Below are positions 9,222 through 15,934 of a stretch of DNA of 36,042 nt, piece after piece. The notes below the pieces were generated by a model. That model did not search any database. It had not been told where the DNA came from and saw only the letters and a list, made by a program, of their open reading frames with translations. Source of the stretch: an uncultured Bacteroidales bacterium (lineage in GTDB: Bacteria > Bacteroidota > Bacteroidia > Bacteroidales > Bacteroidaceae); the NCBI GenBank assembly GCA_937898885.1, contig CALDKD010000083.1, positions 1 through 36,042 of the forward strand, given 5' to 3'. Made by a program: the position numbers and the translations under genes. The first letter of the stretch is position 1; each line of letters opens with the position of its first letter.

Positions 9222-11101
9222 TATCTGTAGTTTTTTTCGTAATAATCAATGAAAGCCTTGTTCACAAGCAGTGTTCCGCCAGGTGTGGGGAAATCACCGC
9301 TGAAGTACCAGTCGCCCAGATGGTTCGGGCAGGCACGGTGCAGGCCGTCAAGAGTCTGATAGACAATCTTAATCTCGGCCTTACATCCTACCGGAGTGAG
9401 CAACTCTACAATCTTCTGTGAGATCTCCTCGGCTGTGAACTGGTTGTAAATCTCCTTCACGCAGTTGACGCGCTCCTCTGCCGGTTTGGTGAGCTGCTCG
9501 CGGCACTTGCAATATACATCGGTAACCAGATGCCACATTCCACGCTCCTGAAGAAGCTCCAGGGTAGCCTTGAATGCTATGAAGTGATCCATGCTGGACA
9601 TATCTATGCCGTAGTAGTCCGGATAGCGTACCTGAGGCGATGAGGAGACAATCACTATCCGCTTCGGTCCCAGACGGTCCAGAATGCTGATGATGCTCTC
9701 GCGCAAGGTAGTTCCACGCACGATGCTGTCATCTATCACCACAAGGTTGTCTATGCCGGGATTGATGGTTCCGTATGTTATATCATAAACGTGCTGTGCC
9801 AGTGCGTTGCGGCTGTCGCCCGCCGTGATGAAAGTTCTGAGCTTGATGTCCTTCCAGGCCACTTTCTCGTTGCGGATGCGGCGTGAGAGTATTCTGGCCA
9901 TATCCTGATCCGACGCGCCAGGGCCGAGAGCCTTTATCTGCTCCAGCTTCTGGTTGTTCAGGAACTCCTCAAATCCCTGTACCAGACCGAACGAGGCCAC
10001 CTCGGCGGTATTCGGAATGAACGAGAACACGGTGTGGTCTATATCGCCCTGCACGGCCTCAAGAACCGGCTCAACAAGCTGACGGCCCAGTTCCTTGCGC
10101 TCACGGTAGATGTCGATGTCGTTGCCACGGCTGAAATATACGCGCTCAAACGAGCAGGAGAGATTGGCCTTCGGTGCGATTATCTGCTCCAGACGCATCT
10201 TGCCTTTCTTGTTGATGACAAGTGCCTGACCCGGCTCCAGCTCGTGAATGCGGTCGGCGCTCACATTAAGTGCGTTCTGCAGTGCCGGACGCTCTGACGC
10301 CAATGCTATTACCTCGCCGTCGCTGTACCAGAAGGCTGTACGGATGCCCCAAGGATCGCGGATTGCGAATGACTCGCCGCTTCCTGTTATGCCGCCAACC
10401 ACGTAGCCGCCGTCCCAGATTGGGGCTGAGGTACGCAGAACATTGGCGATATCCATATTGTCCTCTATATATTGGGTAATCTCAACGCCCTTCAACCCCT
10501 TATCCTCGGCAATCTTGAAGATGCGCTCAACCTCACGGTCCAGACGGTGTCCCACCTGCTCCAGCATAAAGTATGTTGACTGGTAGTTGCGTGGATGCTG
10601 TCCGTGCGAGATAATCTCCTGGAAGACCTCATCGGCATTCGTTATGGTGAAGTTTCCGCAAAGAGCAAGGTTCTTGGCGCGCCAGTTGTTGCGACGCAGG
10701 AACGGATGCACCTCGGAGATGCTGTGAGTGCCGCCTGCCGAATAGCGCAGATGTCCAAGATAAAGATCTCCTACGTAAGGACAGTTCTTTGCCACGAACT
10801 TATCGTCGGCCAGCTGTGCCGGAGTATATTTGGAGATCTGAGCGGTAAGGCCGTCAAATATCTCGCTGATGGCTCCCGAGCCCAGTGCCCTGTCTCTGTA
10901 CATATACTCTTCTCCCGGATTAGCCGTAAGCCTTACGGCTGCGATTCCGGCACCCTCCTGCCCGCGGTTCTTCTGTTTCTCCATCATCAGGTAAAGATGA
11001 TGCAGTCCGAACAGCAAATCGGAATACTTCTTCCGATAAAAACTGGCAGGTTTGAGCAATCTGACCATCACAATTCCGCACTCATGATGCAAAGGTTCCA
11101 T
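9221..11101 (-). CDS. PurF-like class II glutamine amidotransferase / phosphoribosyltransferase
   Basis: 626 residues, well over 100 longer than typical PurF. The N-terminus is MEPLHHECGIV, so Cys8 would become the Ntn nucleophile after removal of seven residues. The glutaminase domain keeps NRGQEGAG and GHLRYSAGGTHS, but the usual oxyanion motif HNG reads LCGN. The phosphoribosyltransferase domain has the PRPP loop VVIDDSIVRGTT and a following IVIVSSSPQVRYP segment. About 90 extra C-terminal residues end in a Pro/Gly and Tyr-rich tail. This long form is, to my knowledge, a Bacteroidales type found beside carAB. It is first in the operon, with carA starting at its stop codon. It could be the purine enzyme or a divergent paralogue working with CarAB; the operon favours some link to pyrimidine/purine balance. 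Confidence 0.85.
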   Translation of the reverse strand: MEPLHHECGIVMVRLLKPASFYRKKYSDLLFGLHHLYLMMEKQKNRGQEGAGIAAVRLTANPGEEYMYRDRALGSGAISEIFDGLTAQISKYTPAQLADDKFVAKNCPYVGDLYLGHLRYSAGGTHSISEVHPFLRRNNWRAKNLALCGNFTITNADEVFQEIISHGQHPRNYQSTYFMLEQVGHRLDREVERIFKIAEDKGLKGVEITQYIEDNMDIANVLRTSAPIWDGGYVVGGITGSGESFAIRDPWGIRTAFWYSDGEVIALASERPALQNALNVSADRIHELEPGQALVINKKGKMRLEQIIAPKANLSCSFERVYFSRGNDIDIYRERKELGRQLVEPVLEAVQGDIDHTVFSFIPNTAEVASFGLVQGFEEFLNNQKLEQIKALGPGASDQDMARILSRRIRNEKVAWKDIKLRTFITAGDSRNALAQHVYDITYGTINPGIDNLVVIDDSIVRGTTLRESIISILDRLGPKRIVIVSSSPQVRYPDYYGIDMSSMDHFIAFKATLELLQERGMWHLVTDVYCKCREQLTKPAEERVNCVKEIYNQFTAEEISQKIVELLTPVGCKAEIKIVYQTLDGLHRACPNHLGDWYFSGDFPTPGGTLLVNKAFIDYYEKNYR

Positions 11102-11140
11102 CTTTCAGACAATTAATGAAAATTTGTTGGATAAGGATAC

Positions 11141-11173
11141 AAAAAAAGAGAGTAGCAACAAGCGCACACTCTC
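11141..11173 (-). promoter_or_regulatory. Possible leader attenuator before the PurF-like/carAB operon
   Basis: Read leftward, GAGAGT (11173-11168) and ACTCTC (11153-11148) form a 6-bp stem around a 14-nt loop, followed by seven T residues (11147-11141). This is an intrinsic-terminator shape placed about 40 bp before the PurF-like start. No leftward gene lies upstream that would need ending, so a leader attenuator is plausible. The other strand also shows a short T-run, so it may be bidirectional. No antiterminator has been worked out. Confidence 0.4.
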
Positions 11174-11270
11174 CTTTTTCAAACAGTAACACAATATGTT
11201 ACCCTCAGAATCCAGTTCACTGATAACCGGCCAGACGTGTCGTTTGTAACTTTCTCTCAAAATCATACCG

Positions 11271-11278
11271 CAAAATTA
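11271..11278 (-). promoter_or_regulatory. Candidate -7 box for the PurF-like/carAB operon
   Basis: Leftward reading TAATTTTG fits the Bacteroidetes -7 consensus TAnnTTTG. It would give an RNA with a leader of about 160 nt that includes the hairpin at 11141-11173. No good -33 TTTG is present at the usual 19-21 bp spacing, so the call is weak. Confidence 0.3.
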
Positions 11279-11363
11279 CTCCAAATTTTCTTTCCGCGGT
11301 ACCGCCAAGCCTCATTAAGTTTTCAACCGCAACATTAAAAAATGTTATTCGGCTCTTACACGT

Positions 11364-11770
11364 GTGGTTTTGGAGACTTATTTGAACTATGGGATGTGTA
11401 TTTACGGTTCCGGCAGTGGCTTTCCGGGACTTGATTGCGATTTGGCTGTGCTATATGGAGTTGAGACGAAACGTTTAAACGAGCAAGTCAAACGTAACAG
11501 AAACCGCTTTCCTGATGATTTTATGTCTCAACTGTCAGAAGAAGAGGCATTGTGTTCAAGGTCGCAAATTGCAACTTTGAACGAAGGACGTGGTAACAAC
11601 ATTAAATATTGTCCTTACGCCTTTACTGAAAACGGCGAAAGCTCCTTTCCATTATCGCACAAATCTTTCAGCGTCTTGCCAGCGCTCCCATTGACAATCG
11701 CAAATCTGAAATCCATAAAAAATCGAAACGGATAATTACAAATCAGATAACAGCATTCCATTTTGAATAA
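11364..11770 (+). pseudogene. Broken ORF6N-domain gene
   Basis: The core matches the ORF6N DNA-binding domain of phage- and mobile-element-associated regulators: LDCDLAVLYGVETKRLNEQV, then FPDDFMSQLSEEE, SRSQIATLN and NIKYCPYAFTENG. Two defects are visible. The N-terminus lacks the expected strand leading into the domain (it reads MVLETYLNYGMC). After AFTENG the normal continuation is lost. In another frame a 39-codon stretch (11651-11770, RLASAPIDNRKSEIHKK) runs on, so a deletion and frameshift are likely. Intact relatives are about twice as long. It is a decayed accessory gene next to the toxin-antitoxin pair. Confidence 0.65.
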
Positions 11771-11777
11771 TTTTATA

Positions 11778-11785
11778 TATATTTG
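11778..11785 (+). promoter_or_regulatory. Candidate -7 box for higBA
   Basis: TATATTTG matches TAnnTTTG and ends five bases before the HigB ATG at 11790. If used, transcription would begin at or almost at the start codon, giving a leaderless or near-leaderless mRNA. No clear -33 element is seen. Confidence 0.3.
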
Positions 11786-11789
11786 CAGC

Positions 11790-12083
11790 ATGAGAATTAT
11801 TGCAATCAACAGTCTTCGTGAGTATTGGGAGAAACAGCCTGAGACTCAGCAGCCATTGAGCGAATGGTATTTGAAGGTAAGCAGGGCACAGTGGGAATCG
11901 TTCATTGATATGCGCGCTGACTTCAACTCTGTTGACTATGTTGGGAATCAACATTATGTGTTCAACATAAAGGGCAATAATTACCGGCTGGTAGTAGCCG
12001 TGAAGTTTACCCCGAAATTGGTGTATATCCGTTTTGTGGGAACACACGATGAATATATGAAGATTGATGTTTCAAACATTTAG
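11790..12083 (+). CDS. higB: HigB-family mRNA interferase toxin
   Basis: 97 residues from the ATG at 11790. This start was preferred over the longer in-frame one because MRIIAIN is the usual opening of the family. Visible family features are SLREYWEK near the N-terminus, a VDYVGNQHYVFNIKGN strand segment, YRLVVAVKF, and the C-terminal VYIRFVGTHDEY. HigB toxins cleave mRNA on the ribosome. The antitoxin gene starts 3 bp after the stop, giving the toxin-first order typical of higBA. It is probably autoregulated by the HigBA complex. No defects are visible, so the pair is likely functional. Confidence 0.9.
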   Translation: MRIIAINSLREYWEKQPETQQPLSEWYLKVSRAQWESFIDMRADFNSVDYVGNQHYVFNIKGNNYRLVVAVKFTPKLVYIRFVGTHDEYMKIDVSNI

Positions 12084-12086
12084 GTT

Positions 12087-12452
12087 ATGGCACAGATAAA
12101 AAGTAAGGAACAATACGATGCTATTATGGCAAGGATTGATGAACTATTCTTTGCCACTGATGAGAATACACCGAAAGATGACAAGAGATTGTTGGAACTT
12201 GACATACTTTCCGCGATGGTTGAAGAATACGAGCAGGAGCATTTTCCTATTCAGACACCTTCATTGTCGAATACCATCGTAGCGAGAATGACTGAGCGTA
12301 ACTACTCCCAGAAAGAGCTTGCCACCTTGCTTGGAATGTCAGCACCAAGATTGTGCGACATTATTGGCGGAAAGAAAACTCCTACGTACGAACAAGCAAG
12401 AACAATCTCAAAAAAACTTGATATTGACCCTGTTATCGTTTTAGCACTCTGA
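12087..12452 (+). CDS. higA: HigA-family antitoxin, XRE-type HTH
   Basis: 121 residues. The N-terminal half (about 1-60) is helical and acidic and probably wraps the toxin (ELDILSAMVEEYEQEHFP). The C-terminal half is a Cro/C1-type helix-turn-helix: MTERNYSQKELATLLGMSAP, then RLCDIIGGKKTPTYEQA. It neutralises HigB and should repress its own promoter. The start lies 3 bp after the higB stop. Confidence 0.9.
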   Translation: MAQIKSKEQYDAIMARIDELFFATDENTPKDDKRLLELDILSAMVEEYEQEHFPIQTPSLSNTIVARMTERNYSQKELATLLGMSAPRLCDIIGGKKTPTYEQARTISKKLDIDPVIVLAL

Positions 12453-12473
12453 CGATTCATTCAAACCTTTGAT

Positions 12474-12683
12474 ATGAAGACCCTCCTTGTTTCAATAAAT
12501 GATGTCACAATGCTTGATGAAATCAGAATCGCCATTGAACAAATTCCTGATGTAGTCAGTGTAATTGAAGACACATCATACGATGCACCAAATTGTGTTG
12601 CACATCGTGAAGCTATGGATGATATTATTGAAGGGGAAATCTGTAAGGCTACAAATGCATCGACAAAGCGTTCAAGTTTATGA
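12474..12683 (+). CDS. Small antitoxin-like protein, partner missing
   Basis: 69 residues, opening MKTLLVSINDVTMLDEIRIA and continuing into IPDVVSVIED. This beta-alpha start resembles small Bacteroidetes antitoxins paired with RelE-type toxins. The last dozen residues (ATNASTKRSSL) look unlike a normal antitoxin tail, and no toxin gene follows. The gene therefore may be truncated or frameshifted close to the prophage junction. Its 21-bp distance from higA suggests co-transcription. Confidence 0.5.
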   Translation: MKTLLVSINDVTMLDEIRIAIEQIPDVVSVIEDTSYDAPNCVAHREAMDDIIEGEICKATNASTKRSSL

Positions 12684-12754
12684 AGTGAATTCTAACCGTA
12701 TTTCAATTCCTGAGACGGTCTCTGACTGAGGCATTAACGCAATTTCCTAATCTG

Positions 12755-12782
12755 AAATAAAAAAAGCCCGGAATGGGCTTTT
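12755..12782 (-). terminator. Intrinsic terminator behind the tRNA remnant
   Basis: On the minus strand AAGCCC-ATTCC-GGGCTT forms a 6-bp stem followed by TTTTTTTATTTC. It sits directly after the tRNA 3' remnant in transcription order, where a tRNA terminator belongs. This supports the idea that the remnant end is the original chromosomal side. Confidence 0.75.
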
Positions 12783-12786
12783 ATGA

Positions 12787-12825
12787 GCCGAAGGCGGGAC
12801 TCGAACCCGCGCAGCGATGCTGCGC
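12787..12825 (-). other. tRNA 3'-end remnant, probable prophage attachment site
   Basis: Minus strand. A hairpin GCGCAGC-ATC-GCTGCGC (12825-12809) could be a long variable arm. It runs into a perfect T-arm, GCGGG-TTCGAGT-CCCGC (12810-12794), and then CTTCGGC (12793-12787), the 3' half of an acceptor stem. The matching 5' acceptor half GCCGAAG, D-arm and anticodon arm are absent upstream; instead a UUCG hairpin occurs (12839-12854). A tRNA 3' end without a 5' part, followed by its terminator, is what an element inserting into a tRNA 3' end leaves at its distal junction. The intact tRNA would then be at the far end of the prophage, outside the window. Confidence 0.6.
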
Positions 12826-12858
12826 TTACATTTTTTTAGTTTGCCGAAGCAAACGAAA

Positions 12859-12902
12859 AGCTCCCTTTCGGTCGCTGTAGGTCGCGGGTTCGAGAGGGAG
12901 CT
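12859..12902 (+). other. Second tRNA-like fragment with paired ends
   Basis: AGCTCCCT (12859-12866) pairs with AGGGAGCT (12895-12902), like an acceptor stem. Directly inside the 3' arm is CGGGTTCGAG (12885-12894), which resembles a T-loop half. The 28 bp between the arms are too short for D and anticodon arms. It is best read as an internally deleted tRNA relic. Confidence 0.35.
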
Positions 12903-13090
12903 GTCTGCTTTCTTGAGCCGAAGGCGGGACTTCTCTTAAACACACGCTTACAATCAGATAAACAACTGAATTAACATTTGGTAGAGCAATACGCTCCGAA
13001 GAAACCTCTGTCTATTTCGTTACTTCTTTGCGTTCGCATTTGCGATGCCAAATTTACACATATTTTCCAATAGCGCAACGGACGCTGAAT

Positions 13091-13126
13091 AAAAAAGGAA
13101 GGGTGTGTCTCCCGACAGGCCCTTCC
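13091..13126 (-). terminator. Intrinsic terminator of the portal/tail operon
   Basis: On the minus strand GGAAGGG (13126-13120) pairs with CCCTTCC (13103-13097) and is followed by six T (13096-13091). It lies about 80 bp past the stop of the large tail protein, the last leftward phage gene before the chromosome junction. Confidence 0.75.
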
Positions 13127-13204
13127 TGGTGTAATACTAACGTTTATAAAAATTAAAAGTAACAATGGGTATCTGCAACCAAACCTCTCCGTCTTTCCTT
13201 TGGT

Positions 13205-15934
13205 CTATCTCAGCTTGTCAGCCAGACGTCTATCGTAGAGCACCGTCATACCCGACAGGGCGTCCAAGTCGGTGAACTCAGTGAATATGGCGAACCTGTA
13301 GTATTTGTAACTATGCCCCTTCAGGGAACCTAGCATCTTCCAGTGCGCGTTGTCATTGCTGCAGTATATCTGCACCCTCACGCCGCTCATGCCGGTCGTT
13401 CCCGTGCCTGTGGTCACCTCCGTCCTCGAGAAATACGCCCGCAGGTCGTACAAAAGCTTTCTCGCGAACGGGTCCTGAAGCTCCAGGGGCCTTGTCAGCG
13501 CGAACCCTCTTCTCACGAGGCCGTCAGACACAGGCTCCCCCACACCGTAGTCATACAGGACCCTACCCACCTGCACCACCGACAGCGGCCAGTATGGAAC
13601 TATAACCGTGGGCATACCGGTATCAATGACCGTCGAGAACTCGCGGTTCACCATACTCATCACAAGATGCTTGTGGCTGACCTGTCCCTGCTCCTCGTCA
13701 TAGTTCGGGTAGATGTGCAGCAGCCTGTGCGGGTAGTCCCAGCCGATCCTGAGGCCAGGATGCGCAAGGACAGCCCTTATCTCATCCATATCTCTCACGA
13801 AAAGTCCGCTCCAGGCCGGCAGCAACCCCTTAAGCGCCGGCGGGAAAAACACGTCCTCGTCAACGTTCGCGCCGTTCAGCTTGTCCGAAAGCAGCGCGAT
13901 GTCGGAGCCGTTCGAGACCATCAGCCCCTGGCTTGTCACGAACACGACCGCGTTGTCGGTCTGCGTCACGCTCTCCGCATTGACGCACACGTCCCTCGAT
14001 ATCGGCTTCGCAGGATAGTAGGTGCCGTCGCCTCTCACCTCCAGAGCCCACACGCCGTCCGTAGAGAAGGCTATGAGAGGGAACTGACCGAACTGACCCG
14101 TCGAGAGTGCCTGTGTGTTTGAGATCACGCGCATTATCTCTCCCTCGCCTACCCTGTATGTCTCTGACAGCGGAAAGACAAAAGGATTGCTGGCGGGAGA
14201 CAGCATCAGCAGACTGCCATCCCTCTCATATCCGGTGGATTCGTCAGGCGGTACAGGCGATGGTTGAAAAGGACCGTCCGCATAGGTCTCGAAGTCCTTG
14301 AAAAAGTAGGCGCCTTGCAGAAGCGGGCTTTTAGCCAGCGGCATCACAAGTTTTCTAACGCCAAGCGATGAGGCAGAATATGCGTTGGTGATTTCCACTT
14401 TGTAAGCATCCGGGTCAGGGTAATAGAGATACGACAGGTGATGCAGGTCATTCGTCAGTAGCGCGCTGTTGTTCAAGACATACTCTCTCGCGCCGCGCTT
14501 TATATATACGGAGATGGTCACCTCCCTCTCCTGGGTGTTGTCGGTGTGCTGGAAGAATGAGCCTACAGGTATGTTGTTGGCGTACATCGTTCCGGTACCG
14601 TAAATGTTCAGCCTGCCGTTATACGCGAAAGCCCCGCGCGCGCCCCTCCTGTAATGCGACTTGTATCCGTCTGGCATCACCTGTCTCGTCGCGAGATTCG
14701 AGATGTCACCTGCCTCTACGACGGTCCTCTCGGAGGTCTCGATGCTCTCGGTCGGAATGAGAGACAGCAGGTAAAACGTGTCAAGCTCGTCAATCTTGTA
14801 TTCCCTCTTCGGCAGGTTGATGAGAACATCACCATCGTGCAGGTGAGTGTTTTCGTTTCTGTCCTTGAGCTCCGTTATGTTGTTCCGCTTGTAGCTGACC
14901 GTGCCGGCTCTCGTGTCGGCACCATAGCAATATCCGTAACTGATCACTTCATCCCACCCCTCGACAAGCTTGTTCTGGTCAAACGTCCACAGAGGTAGGG
15001 ATGAATATATCTCCACCCCTGTTATTATGTCACTCCAGCCGGCAAGCTCCGTCTTCGAGGCCTCGCCGCACAGGTAGTCAAGGTCCGCCTTGACGTATGC
15101 GGGCTCGCAGTGCAGAACATCTCCTACTTTTTCCTCAATACGGACAATCGGGGCGGTTCGTGAGTATGGAACCATCAGCACGGCCGGCGACTGGTGTATG
15201 ACGGTGCCGTCGTACATCCTGAGCGCATATCTCACAAGAAACGGGAACACGAACTTGCCGGCCTTGTGACATCCGGCTATATCCTTGTTCACCTCGGCCA
15301 TGACGGCATCAGTCACGGCCCTACGCTCATCCGCCGGGAAATACCCGTGCCCTCCATCATGATAATGATAAGTCACCACATCTATCCGGTTCCCGTATTC
15401 CAGCGTCAGTTTCAGGCCGAAGTCTATGTCCAGTTCCGGTATGTGGTCGCCGAGGTAGCGGTACCGCGCTTCGCCGTCGCGCAGCGTCCAGAGAAAATAC
15501 CTTATCTCATCAGCGTCATCCGCGGAGTCATGTGAGAGCACCATCAGCGTGTTTCCCTGAGACACCACCTGCGCTATCTCGCCGATGTCCTGGAATGTCA
15601 GGTCATCGTCCAGCGCGACATAGTTTCCGGCCAAATCATCGTCATCCTGCGGTATCACATTGCCGTCACTGTCCGTCTTGCGCCAGTACAGCCTCACCTC
15701 ACCCTCATCGGCAACCGCCACTATGTAATGCTCATAGCCGGCGTTCTTGTGGACATGCAGGACCCTCGGTCCGCCAAACTCCGCGGGGAACCCTCCAATC
15801 ACGCGCATCGGCGGCGCCGGTCTCAGCTCGCCGCCCTCCGGAATCAGGTTCACGCACTCGGACAGCTCGCCCGGCTGCGCTATCGACGGCGAGCGTCTCA
15901 TGCCCTTGTCAAACGAGATGTCAAGCCGCTGCAT
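13205..15934 (-). CDS. Large tail/neck structural protein
   Basis: 909 residues. It opens MQRLDISFDKGMRRSP and then an ECVNLIPEGGELRPAPPMR segment, resembling the start of podoviral DNA-stabilisation/tail hub proteins (P22 gp10-like), which bind beneath the portal. The rest is mainly beta-strand, rich in Tyr, Asp and Gly, with repeated short strands that suit a propeller or stacked beta domains (for example VVFVTSQGLMVSNGSDIALL near 680). There is no signal peptide and no enzymatic motif. It overlaps the portal gene by 14 bp, which supports a position at the portal-tail junction. The specific gp10 comparison is inference. Confidence 0.65.
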   Translation of the reverse strand: MQRLDISFDKGMRRSPSIAQPGELSECVNLIPEGGELRPAPPMRVIGGFPAEFGGPRVLHVHKNAGYEHYIVAVADEGEVRLYWRKTDSDGNVIPQDDDDLAGNYVALDDDLTFQDIGEIAQVVSQGNTLMVLSHDSADDADEIRYFLWTLRDGEARYRYLGDHIPELDIDFGLKLTLEYGNRIDVVTYHYHDGGHGYFPADERRAVTDAVMAEVNKDIAGCHKAGKFVFPFLVRYALRMYDGTVIHQSPAVLMVPYSRTAPIVRIEEKVGDVLHCEPAYVKADLDYLCGEASKTELAGWSDIITGVEIYSSLPLWTFDQNKLVEGWDEVISYGYCYGADTRAGTVSYKRNNITELKDRNENTHLHDGDVLINLPKREYKIDELDTFYLLSLIPTESIETSERTVVEAGDISNLATRQVMPDGYKSHYRRGARGAFAYNGRLNIYGTGTMYANNIPVGSFFQHTDNTQEREVTISVYIKRGAREYVLNNSALLTNDLHHLSYLYYPDPDAYKVEITNAYSASSLGVRKLVMPLAKSPLLQGAYFFKDFETYADGPFQPSPVPPDESTGYERDGSLLMLSPASNPFVFPLSETYRVGEGEIMRVISNTQALSTGQFGQFPLIAFSTDGVWALEVRGDGTYYPAKPISRDVCVNAESVTQTDNAVVFVTSQGLMVSNGSDIALLSDKLNGANVDEDVFFPPALKGLLPAWSGLFVRDMDEIRAVLAHPGLRIGWDYPHRLLHIYPNYDEEQGQVSHKHLVMSMVNREFSTVIDTGMPTVIVPYWPLSVVQVGRVLYDYGVGEPVSDGLVRRGFALTRPLELQDPFARKLLYDLRAYFSRTEVTTGTGTTGMSGVRVQIYCSNDNAHWKMLGSLKGHSYKYYRFAIFTEFTDLDALSGMTVLYDRRLADKLR

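Larger units (their letters stand above)
12784..12931. repeat. 18-bp direct repeats flanking tRNA-like debris
   Basis: TGAGCCGAAGGCGGGACT occurs at 12784-12801 and again at 12914-12931, 130 bp apart in the same orientation. The first copy is part of the tRNA 3' end. The second copy ends mid-T-arm. Repeated tRNA 3' fragments suggest more than one integration or excision event at this site. Confidence 0.7.

Noticed and set aside
12839..12854. UUCG-loop hairpin as a terminator
   Set aside because: Neither side has a T-run after the stem in the reading direction; it may simply be part of the att debris.
12971..13165. 64-codon minus-strand ORF
   Set aside because: It covers the terminator hairpin at 13091-13126 and has no protein-like motif.
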